Of a stretch of DNA of 38,173 nt, positions 1 through 8,000 are shown piece after piece; position 1 is the stretch's first letter; each line of letters starts with the position of its first letter. Source of the stretch: Planctomycetota bacterium (GTDB lineage Bacteria; Planctomycetota; J058; JAJDCQ01); the NCBI GenBank assembly GCA_029260755.1, contig JAJDCQ010000121.1, forward strand, positions 1 to 38,173, given 5' to 3'. A program made the translations under genes and the position numbers. The notes beneath the pieces were generated by a model that saw nothing but the letters and a program-made list of their open reading frames with translations, did not search any database and was not told the DNA's origin.

Positions 1-335
1 TCCCGGCTCGCCTATCGTGATTCCAGGGGTCAGGTCCAGGATTCACACCAGAGGAGCGGGTCACACGAGCTGCTGCGACAGATTCGCTCGTGTGATTCCT
101 GGACCTGACCCCTCGATTCACACCAGAGGCTCGGTGCGAAAGGTTGTTGCGCCGCGCAACGGAGACGGCGGCAGGCCGCGGGCGACCGTGACTGGATGGG
201 TTCGGTCGAGAGCGCCGACCGCGGATCGAACCTGACCGGCTCAATGCGAGGCAGGGGGCGTCGGCGGCTCGAAAACGAGGCGACCTGCTCCCGCGCTGAT
301 CTCGGGCTGTTCACCCAATAAGGTCGAGGTAGCGG
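1..335. repeat. Long direct repeat, copy 1 (left of HNH gene), with internal inverted repeat
   Basis: This segment matches 1774-2205 as a direct repeat with substitutions and indels, and the match runs to the window edge, so its left end is unknown. Inside it AGGGGTCAGGTCCAGGA (25-41) pairs perfectly with its reverse complement at 97-113, and TCACACGAGC (61-70) pairs with 86-95, giving a nested stem. ATTCACACCAGAG follows both outer arms (41-53 and 116-128). Its right part (about 201-335) matches about 2063-2205. I see no gene here or in the following 336-708 stretch except an AT-richer patch at 626-645 just before the HNH gene that could hold its promoter. Confidence 0.8.
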
Positions 336-708
336 GCTTGTTCGTCCCTCGTGCGCCAGCAAGGCCGAGCCGTCCTTGGGGTCACGCGGCTCGTCCACTC
401 CGGTCGGCCATCGGTTCGGTCATGGAGAGGGAAGGCCCGTTGGCGTGCGAACCGTCGGGCGAGAGTCGTGCCGTCCCGTGCCTGCCGTCCCGCGGAGGGC
501 AGAGTACCGGGTCGCGATGACGGCGAACCGTGCGATCACTCGCTGACCGCGGTGGCCACGCAGTCGACCGCCTCGCCTCCCTCAGCGCGATGCGGGATGC
601 GCCACCCCGCCGGGGAGAGGCGCTACGATAAAAACCTTAAACTAGATGAAACATCTCCCTCACCTCGAGCGTCTAACTGGGTGGTCGCCGACGACGAGGG
701 AGTCCCCG

Positions 709-1671
709 ATGATCGCACTCACCGAGACGCTCGACCTCCCACCCTGCGAGGCCGGGCTCGCACCCGACGAGGTCCTCCGCCGCCTTCGACGGCTCGCGAA
801 GGTCAGCCACCGCTGCGACGCGACGCTCGCGTACTACCTGCGCGACGTCGAGGTCCGAAAGCTCCACGATCTCTACGGTCACCCCGACACGCGCCGCTTC
901 GCCGAGGCGATGCTCGATCTCGGCCGCGACAAGACCTATCGTCTCCTCCGCGCCGCCCGCGCCTGCGAGCGATCCCCGATCGTCCGCGAGGCCTTCGAGC
1001 GAGGCGAGATCTCCTACGGCAAGGTCGACGAGATCGCCCGGCTCTCCCGCGGAGACGACATCGAGCGCTGGCTCGATCTCGCCCGCGAGAAGCCGCGGGA
1101 CGTCCTCCGGGAGGCGATCGACCGCGACGAGCGGTTCCTCCCGCCCGACGGGCCGAACCGGATCATCCGCTTCGAGGTCGAGGCCGACCAGTGGAACCGG
1201 ATCCAGGCCGCCATCGAGAAGGTCCGCCGGGGCGGCGGCGCCGAGGTCGGCCTCGCCGAGGCGTTCGACGTGATCGCCCACAACTACCTCGAGACCATCC
1301 TCGACGAGTCCGAGGTCCTCGATTCGCCCGTCGATGCCTCGGCTGCGAGTGACGCTCCCGAATCGGAGTTGCGCGGCGCATCCAAGGCCGAGCTCGAGCG
1401 GGATCGCCTCTTCCGCCAGGACGTGCTGCAACGCTACGGCTGGATCTGCGCCATCCCCGGCTGCGGCTGCCGGGTCAACCTCGAGGTCGACCACATCGTG
1501 CCGCGATCCCGAGCTCCCGAGCGGCGCTGGGACCCGGAGAACGTCGCTCCCCTCTGTCGAGGTCATCACCGACTCAAGACCGACGGCATCATCAAGATCT
1601 CGGGGAAGGCGCCCGAAGGAACCCTCATCGTCGAACGACCGCGGGAGCGCCGGGAGCGTGCTCTCGTCTGA
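709..1671 (+). CDS. HNH endonuclease domain protein
   Basis: A 320-residue protein with a C-terminal HNH nuclease fold, expected to bind and cut DNA using a divalent metal. The helical N-terminal two thirds (residues 1-230) lack a clear family but resemble the helical region of DUF222-type HNH proteins. The nuclease module starts with WICAIPGCGCR (about 246-256), continues with VDHIVPRSR (about 260-268), a PENVAPLC stretch and CRGHH (about 283-287), so the paired cysteines, the DH and the final HH are all present. I chose ATG 709 over the in-frame ATG at 646 because GAGGGAG lies just upstream of 709 and nothing similar precedes 646. The gene is bracketed by long direct repeats, suggesting acquisition or movement as a cassette. 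It could be a mobile-element nuclease or a free-standing toxin; no immunity gene or methylase is adjacent. Confidence 0.85.
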   Translation: MIALTETLDLPPCEAGLAPDEVLRRLRRLAKVSHRCDATLAYYLRDVEVRKLHDLYGHPDTRRFAEAMLDLGRDKTYRLLRAARACERSPIVREAFERGEISYGKVDEIARLSRGDDIERWLDLAREKPRDVLREAIDRDERFLPPDGPNRIIRFEVEADQWNRIQAAIEKVRRGGGAEVGLAEAFDVIAHNYLETILDESEVLDSPVDASAASDAPESELRGASKAELERDRLFRQDVLQRYGWICAIPGCGCRVNLEVDHIVPRSRAPERRWDPENVAPLCRGHHRLKTDGIIKISGKAPEGTLIVERPRERRERALV

Positions 1672-1773
1672 TCGACCCGCCGCCTGGCGGACAAGATGAT
1701 CTTGATCCCGCGGGCTGGCCTCGCAGCGAAACGATCCGACGTTCGGGCGTGAGGCCGACCGCCGATCGGACCT

Positions 1774-2205
1774 TCCCGGCTCGCCTATCGTGATTCCAGG
1801 GGTCAGGTCCAGATTCCAGGGGTCAGGTCCAGGATTCACACCAGAGGGGCGGGTCACACGGACGCTGCGACAGATTCGCTCGTGTGATTCCTGGACCTGA
1901 CCCCTCGATTCACACCAGAGGCTCGGTGCGAAAGGTCGTTACGCCGCGCAACGGAGGCGGCGCGGACCGCGGGCGACCGCGAGTGGATAGCATTCCGGAA
2001 GCCACGCCCGCGGGATGGACTCGTACTCTTGCCCCCGCGGGCTGGCTCGCAGCAACGGGATCCGAGGTTCGGCCGTGAGCGGCGACCGCGGATCGAACCT
2101 GACCGGCTCGACGCGAGGCAGGGGGCCGCGACGGCTCTAGGATGAGGCGACCTGCTCCCGAGCTGGTCCCGCGCGGTTCACCCAAGGTCGAGGTAGCGGG
2201 CGCGG
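1774..2205. repeat. Long direct repeat, copy 2 (right of HNH gene)
   Basis: Second copy of the sequence at 1-335. It begins with the same TCCCGGCTCGCC and keeps the order of blocks. In this copy the left arm AGGGGTCAGGTCCAG is duplicated in tandem (about 1798-1831); the right arm is at 1889-1905. It also contains an insertion relative to copy 1 (about 1985-2060). The block at about 2037-2103 (from CCCGCGGGCTGG) resembles 1709-1773, just left of the copy, so the region is a mosaic of nested duplications. The HNH gene sits exactly between the two copies. Confidence 0.8.
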
Positions 2206-2290
2206 TAGTAGATCAGCTCCAGGCGCTGCTCCCGACGCCCGAACAGATCGCGAGTCGTTCCGAGCCGGGTCGCGGACGAGGTCGTGCTCT
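2178..2290 (-). pseudogene. RHS-repeat-like C-terminal remnant
   Basis: Read on the minus strand, this stretch is open and ends in a stop at 2178-2180. The last residues read LFGRREQRLELIYYRARYLD, then LG. The YYRARY core resembles the conserved end of RHS/YD-repeat proteins, where variable toxin tips are attached. Copy 1 of the flanking repeat has a shortened version ending QARYLDLIG and a stop at 311-313. No start or upstream RHS core is present in the window, so this is a fragment. The call rests on about a dozen residues and could be chance. Confidence 0.3.
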
Positions 2291-2308
2291 TTTCCGGGGC
2301 CCGACCTC

Positions 2309-2734
2309 TCACGCCCCGGCGCTCGAGGGCTCCGCCCCTGGTCCGAGCGGTTGACCGTAGCTGAACTCGACGATGTTTCCGTCGGGGTCGCGGACGCCGC
2401 AGAAGTAGCCCACCGGGTAGGGGAGCTCGGTCGGGGGCCAGACGAGCCGGCCGTCCGCTCCGGCCTTCGCCGCCACTTCGTTCACCTTCTCTCGGGTCTC
2501 GCAGGCGAACCCGAGGTGGGTGAAGTCCTCGGGGTCCTGCGGCTGATGGGACCCGCCCGGGATGATGACGAAGATGAAGTCCTTCTCCCGGCCCGCCTCG
2601 GCGATCCAGACGACGCGGCTCTCCCCCTCGCCCCTCTCGTGGACGACGTCCATGGCGCAGTAGTCGCGGTAGAACGCGACGCAGCGTTCGAGGTCCCTCA
2701 CGTGCAAGGCGATGTGGGTGATGTGCGGTGGCAT
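2309..2734 (-). CDS. VOC/glyoxalase-fold protein
   Basis: A 141-residue single-domain member of the vicinal oxygen chelate superfamily (glyoxalase I / bleomycin-resistance fold). It opens with HITHIALHVRDLERCVAFY, the usual first beta-alpha unit with a metal-ligand histidine, and closes with GVRDPDGNIVEFSYG, whose glutamate is the usual last metal ligand. FTHLGFAC in the middle (about 71-78) supplies the second histidine. The size fits glyoxalase I or lactoylglutathione-lyase-like proteins, but VOC members vary widely in reaction, so the substrate cannot be named. The ATG at 2734 lacks a Shine-Dalgarno sequence and has TACAAT only six bases upstream, suggesting a leaderless transcript. It stands alone, divergent from the next gene. 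Confidence 0.88.
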   Translation of the reverse strand: MPPHITHIALHVRDLERCVAFYRDYCAMDVVHERGEGESRVVWIAEAGREKDFIFVIIPGGSHQPQDPEDFTHLGFACETREKVNEVAAKAGADGRLVWPPTELPYPVGYFCGVRDPDGNIVEFSYGQPLGPGAEPSSAGA

Positions 2735-2740
2735 GGGCGC

Positions 2741-2746
2741 ATTGTA
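2741..2746 (-). promoter_or_regulatory. Candidate -10 element TACAAT before the VOC gene
   Basis: On the minus strand TACAAT (5 of 6 to TATAAT) ends six bases before the ATG at 2734. With usual spacing, transcription would begin at or next to the start codon. No convincing -35 box was seen. Confidence 0.4.
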
Positions 2747-2899
2747 GGCCACCGGACCCCGATGGCTCACGTCGGGGAAGCTCCTTTTCTTGAAACGGGT
2801 CCCGCCGGCGGCGCGTCTCCAGGACGGGGACAACGGGGGAGGACCAGCCAGACGCGCGCCCGACGCGGTGCGCTCTCTCGCGCTCGGAGGACTTGACGC

Positions 2900-3937
2900 G
2901 TGACCATCCCTGCCGACCACAGCCCCACGGGACGCGACGCCGTCGCGGTCCGCGATCGCATCGCCACCCTCGCCCCCGGCGAGCCCATCCGCCTCGGCTC
3001 GCTCGACGTCGTGCCCCTGCACGAGGCTCCGGCGACCGACCCGACCTCGTTCGAGGTCCCCGACTACCTCACCCTCGATGAGGCGACCGACCGCGGCGTC
3101 GTCGAGATCACCGAGACCGGCGACGGCTCCGTCCCGACGCTGCGCGTCGAGAACAAGGCCGAGCTTCCCATCCTGATGGTCGAGGGCGAGATCCTCACCG
3201 GCGGGAAGCAGAACCGGATCCTGAACACCTCCATCCTCGCGGCCGCCGGCAAGACGACCGACGTCCCGGTGAGCTGCGTCGAGCGCGGCCGCTGGTCGAG
3301 CCGGTTCGGCTCGATGGGATCGGGCGGGAGCCATGGCTCGCCGTCCATGCGCAAGGACAAGTCGGCCTCGGTCACGGTCAGCCTGTGCGCCCTCCCCGCC
3401 AAGCCGCCCACCCCGACGACCGACTGCTTCGCGAGCGACCAGGGCAAGGTGTGGAGCAAGGTCGACGAGGAGCTCGCCCTCTGCGACGCGACCAGCCCGA
3501 CCGCCTCGCTCACCGAAGCCCACGAGAACCAGGCCGACCGTCTCTCCGAGGCGGTCGCCGAGCTCGAGAGGCTGACCGAGAGCAAGGACGGCCCGAGCCC
3601 CGTCGGCGCCGTCGCGCTCGTCGACGGGCACGTCGTCGGCCTCGACGCCTTCGACCGACCCGGAACGTTCCGGAAGCTCGCCGGCAAGCTCCTCCGCGGG
3701 TACGCCGTCGACGCGCTCCGCCGCGACCCCAAGGCGCTCGAGCCCGAGAAGGCTCGCGACGAGGCGCACGGCATCCTCGACCGAGCCGCCCACGCCACCG
3801 TCGAGAGCTTCGCGAGCTGCGGCCTCGGGACCGACCACCGGGTGAAGGACGACAAGGTGACCGGCTTCGGCCTCGAGCACGACGGACGGGTGCTGCACCT
3901 GGCGCTCTTCCCGGGCGACGACGCCGACGCGGCCTAG
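2900..3937 (+). CDS. ARPP-1 (DUF6569) family protein
   Basis: A 345-residue soluble protein that I recognise as ARPP-1/DUF6569, named for association with ADP-ribosylglycohydrolase and rhodanese-phosphatase genes; no reaction is established. The family signature is the block around residues 85-135, with NKAELPILMVEGEILTGGKQ, then RILNTSILAA and a conserved VSCVERGRW. The C-terminal half (about 220-340) has GAVALVDGHVVGLDAFD and a helical region, also typical. The GTG start at 2900 has GGAGG nine bases upstream; no signal peptide is visible. It is first of five colinear plus-strand genes leading into the kinase-helicase fusion, but the 91-bp gap to the next gene means co-transcription is not proven. 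Confidence 0.8.
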   Translation: MTIPADHSPTGRDAVAVRDRIATLAPGEPIRLGSLDVVPLHEAPATDPTSFEVPDYLTLDEATDRGVVEITETGDGSVPTLRVENKAELPILMVEGEILTGGKQNRILNTSILAAAGKTTDVPVSCVERGRWSSRFGSMGSGGSHGSPSMRKDKSASVTVSLCALPAKPPTPTTDCFASDQGKVWSKVDEELALCDATSPTASLTEAHENQADRLSEAVAELERLTESKDGPSPVGAVALVDGHVVGLDAFDRPGTFRKLAGKLLRGYAVDALRRDPKALEPEKARDEAHGILDRAAHATVESFASCGLGTDHRVKDDKVTGFGLEHDGRVLHLALFPGDDADAA

Positions 3938-4000
3938 AGGCCCGGCCGGACCTCTAGTCCCTTCGTCACGGCTCGGTTGGACTCCATCCGCCCACCAGAC

Positions 4001-4006
4001 TAAGGT
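4001..4006 (+). promoter_or_regulatory. Weak -10-like TAAGGT before 4029 gene
   Basis: TAAGGT lies 22 bases before the ATG at 4029 in the 91-bp gap after the ARPP-1 gene. It suggests the gene may have its own promoter, but the match is poor and no -35 box is evident. Confidence 0.2.
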
Positions 4007-4028
4007 GGCGTCGAGAAGGAGTCCGCCG

Positions 4029-4982
4029 ATGAGAACCGCCCGCGCCGCCACCGGAGTCCTGGTGACCTCCATCGTCCTGACGGCGGTGGCCATCTCGGCG
4101 GGGGCGGACGATGGCCACGTCCTCGCCTACAAGGCCGACCCGGACAGCCCCGTCCGATGGCGCCAGACGACGCGGAACGAGTCGTCGTCGGGCGGAGCCA
4201 CTTTCGTGGCTGACGACGCGACCGTCTTCACGGCCATGAGCCGGCCTCGAGAGGACGGAGAGGCCGGAGCCGAGCTCGAGGTGTCGCTGCACGAAGCGAT
4301 CGTGAGGGTCACCCAGGACGGCCGGGAGGCGATGCGAATGACGATGGACCGCAACGGCATCGTCCAGAACGGGACGAGCGTGACGGCAGAGAGCAGCCCG
4401 CCCCTGAAGGCGATGCTCGACGCCATGTTCGGCGATCCGATGTGTCGCATCGTCGTCGCCGCCGACGGGGCCGTCGACGGTTGGACCGCCCTCCAGGACA
4501 AACCCGACGGCTCGGGCAAGACGATGCCGAACATGTCCCGCAACTTCGCCCTCGCGTTGCCGACGCTTCCGCCCGACGGCACACCGGTCGCCGTCGGCGC
4601 GACCTGGAAGGGCCGGCGCGAGCGCGTCCAGAACTTGAAGACCGAAGGAGTGTCGACGACGATCGAGCTCGAGTACGAGCTTGCGAGCGTCGCCGATGGC
4701 GTCGCCACGATCACCGCCGTCGGCCACTGGAAGGCGACCGACATCGTCGTGACCGACCCACGCGGCATCATGGAGCTCATGGGGGCGTCGAGTCCGGTCC
4801 CCGACGAGGTGAAGATCGAGTCGTTCGAGTTCACCCTGCGCGGGACGTACCGGTTCTCGATCGCGAAGGGCCAGGCCCTCGGCGCCGAGCTCGAAGGGGT
4901 CACCAAGATGCGCGTCGGGGAGAAGGACTCGATCCGCGAGATCGGAGGATCGCTCGCCGGATCGCTCGAGCGCGCCGACTGA
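4029..4982 (+). CDS. Secreted hypothetical protein, DUF6263-like
   Basis: A 317-residue protein with an N-terminal signal peptide: MRTARAATG, then a hydrophobic stretch to about residue 25 ending in SAGA. The mature part looks like a beta-rich single domain of about 285 residues with few charged clusters and no catalytic motif that I can name. Segments such as YKADPDSPVRWRQTT near the start and a C-terminal block on treatment-dependent averages resemble DUF6263 proteins, common as secreted proteins in Planctomycetota, but the likeness is weak. The start at 4029 is favoured over the upstream in-frame start at 4005 because AAGGAG (4016-4021) is correctly spaced. It lies 73 bp before the kinase-helicase gene; a functional link is unproven, and an exported product is not an obvious partner for that cytoplasmic enzyme. 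Confidence 0.75.
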   Translation: MRTARAATGVLVTSIVLTAVAISAGADDGHVLAYKADPDSPVRWRQTTRNESSSGGATFVADDATVFTAMSRPREDGEAGAELEVSLHEAIVRVTQDGREAMRMTMDRNGIVQNGTSVTAESSPPLKAMLDAMFGDPMCRIVVAADGAVDGWTALQDKPDGSGKTMPNMSRNFALALPTLPPDGTPVAVGATWKGRRERVQNLKTEGVSTTIELEYELASVADGVATITAVGHWKATDIVVTDPRGIMELMGASSPVPDEVKIESFEFTLRGTYRFSIAKGQALGAELEGVTKMRVGEKDSIREIGGSLAGSLERAD

Positions 4983-5055
4983 ATCCCGTCCGTTCATCCG
5001 GGCGAACCGCACGACACTTCCGCATCTGCTCCCTCCCCGACGGTGACTTGGCGCC

Positions 5056-8000
5056 ATGGCCGACGAGGTTCTGACGCGCAGGCCGGGCCCGAACGAGCCG
5101 GAGCCCGAAGACACACCCCGCGGTCCCGCCCGCGACGAGCACGCGCTCCCGCGGCGGCGTGGCCCCGCGGCCACCCCCGAGGCGAAGGCCGAACCCGACC
5201 CCCAGCCCGAGCCGACCACGCCCCTCGACCACAGCCTCGTCGCCGAGGCCGAGAAGGCGGCGCCCTCCGAGAGCGGAGACGATCTCCCGCCGTTCGAGGC
5301 GCTCTCGGCCGAGTATCGGGTGATCCGCGAGCTCGGACGCGGCGGGATGGGCGTCGTCCATCTCGTCGAGCGCCACAGCGCCGCCGGGCTGCCGCCGAGC
5401 GCCGGCGGCTATCGGCTGGCCGTGAAGCGGGTCGCGCCCGGCGCCGACCTCGAGCGGCTGCGCAACGAGGCCCGGATCATGAAGGGCCTCGACCACCCCG
5501 GCATCGTCAGCATCCACGACGTCCTCGACGACGGCGAGCAGCTCGCCATCGTCATGGAGCTCGTCGACGGCGACGACCTCGACGCGCAGATCGAGCGCGA
5601 CGGTCCGCTCGCCCCCGACGCCGTCTTCACGATCGCGTCGGGCGTCGCCGAGGCGCTCGCCTACGCCCACGACGAGGGGGCGATTCACCGCGACGTGAAG
5701 CCGGCGAACATCCTCGTCGACGCCGCGACCGGCGCGCCGAAGCTGACCGACTTCGGCCTCGCCCGCGCCGGGACGACGAGCTCGCTCACGACCGAGGCGA
5801 CCGTCCTCGGCACGCTCGACTACATGGCGCCCGAGCAACGCCGGAGCGCCGCGGCGGCGGACGCCCGCTCCGACGTCTACGCCCTCGGCGCGACGATCTA
5901 CCGGATGCTCACCGGGGCGAGCCCGCGGGTCATCCGCGAGAGCCTCATCGCCGACGAGCAGCTCCGCGAGGTGATCCTCCGCTGCCTCGAGGAGGACCCC
6001 AGGAAACGGTTCAAGAGCATGCGCGAGCTGCTCCACGTCCTCCGCCGGATCCAGCGGACCCGGCAGGCGGAGCGCGAGCCCGAGCCCACGGCGGCATCGA
6101 GCCCGTTCCTCCGCTCCTTCGTCCGCTTCCTCGGCGACTGTCACCGCGCGCTCCACCGCCGCGAGGAGAGCATCGACATCCGCAAGGACGGCTCCGAGGT
6201 GCTCCCCCTCGATGCCGCGGCCCGCGGCCGCATCGCCGAGAGCTCCCAGCTGCTCCTCACCGCGCGGCACGAGCTCGAGTGGGCCGCCCGCCACGCGAGC
6301 TCGGGACGCGAGAGCGCGATCGCCCTCGGGGCGCTCTTCGTCACGGGCGCGGTCCCCGACGGCGAGAGCACGCGGGACGTGTGCGCCCCGCTGCTGACGA
6401 TCCCGCTCGCGATCGTGGAGGCGGCCGGCGGTCGAACCGCCCTCGCGGTGGAGGAGGACTCCTTCGAGCCGAATCACGCGCTGCTCCGCGCGCTCGGGCT
6501 CGAGGCGGAGGGCGAGGATGAGGACGCCTTCGATGCGGGGGAGCTCCCGGCCTTTCCTCTGACCGGCGCGTCGGCGGAGGCCTTTCTCGAGGCGGTCCGC
6601 GATCGAACCCCGAAGGTCGAGTGGAGCGACCGCCTCCCGCTCCGGGCGGCCGGCTCGACCCGAGAGGAGGTCGGGCCCGACGGCCTCCTCGACTGGTACC
6701 GCAGTCGCATGTCCCGCACCGGCGGCCTCCGCGTCCTCCCCGGCATGGTCGCGATCCGCGGCAAGGTCACCGAGACCGGCGGGACGGTCGGCAAGGAGCT
6801 CGAGGCGATGGCCAACGCCGACCTCGACACGACCTCGCTCGCCGCCCTCTACGACCCCGAGAGCTACGCGCCCGTCGACCGTCCCGAGCCGACGCGCCTG
6901 TTTCCGAGCGCCGCCCTGCCGATGGAGCTCTCGCCCGCGCAGACCGACGCCGTCCTGAACGCGCGCCACCGCCCGATCTCGGTCGTGACCGGCCCGCCCG
7001 GGACGGGCAAGACCCACGTGATCGCCGCGATCGTCCTCGACCACATCCTGGCCGGAAAGACGGTGCTCGTCGGCAGCGGCCTCGAGAAGGCGGTCGAGGT
7101 GGCGGTCGACCGGATCACCGACCTCGCCGGCGTCTGGTCCGCCGCTCGCTCGGGCGGGCGCCGGACCCAGCGCGGCCTCGCCGAGACGCTCGAGAAGCTC
7201 GCCTCCGCGCCCTGGTCGCGGGCGAGGAAGAGCCCCGCGCCATCGCCCGCCCGGCTCGAGCTGCAGACGCGCGACGCCGAGCTCGCCCTCGCGCGACGGG
7301 ACGAGGCGGCCGAGCAGCTCCGCGCCGCCGTCGAGGCCGAGCGCGAGTGGGGTGCTCTGGCGCGGAAGGTCGCCGCCCTCGAGCGGGAGATCAACGGGAT
7401 CGCCGCCGGCAGCGACGAGGGGGCGGAGCTCTTCCCGGGCGCCCTCCGCGACGGCCTCCCCGGGATCGGCGATGGCTGGCGGTCGGCGTGGGTCGAGCCT
7501 CCGCATCACCGCGCGTCGCGCCGGGCGTCGATCGACCGCGCGCGCGCCGCGTGCGACCGCCTGGACGGTCGGCCGGGCTTCTTCCGGCGCGTCCTGGGGA
7601 GCTTCAGGCTTCGCCGCGCCGTTCGCGGCCTCGGCGTGAACCCGCAGGCGACGGCCCGCGCCGTCGAGCTCGGGCTCGTCGTGCGCCGGGCGCGCGCGGC
7701 GGTCGAGATGGCGCAGCACGTCGAGCACGTCCTCGCCCTCGAGGAACGCTTCGACGAGCTCCGCGCGATCCTCGGCGCGACGCCGATGCCCGCCCACGAC
7801 GCCTGGCGGAGTCGACGCCAGGCGGACGAGCAGCTCTGGCGCGAAGCGCGTCGGATGCTCGAGCGCGGCCTCACCGCCCGACACCGGGCCCTCCGGGGTG
7901 ACAAGGGCTTCCGGGACGCGGTCCGGCGCCTCATCCAGGCGCTCCGCCGCCGCGACCCGCGCCTCAAGGAAGAGCTCCTCCAGGGCACGACCACCGGGCT

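Noticed and set aside
351..1352. Long open frame overlapping the HNH gene
   Set aside because: Arg/Pro-rich shadow of the HNH frame with no family likeness.
3966..5219. Long minus-strand frames opposite the DUF6263-like gene and opposite the kinase fusion (4900-8214)
   Set aside because: Typical antisense shadows in very GC-rich DNA, low-complexity Arg/Glu/Gly sequence without domains.
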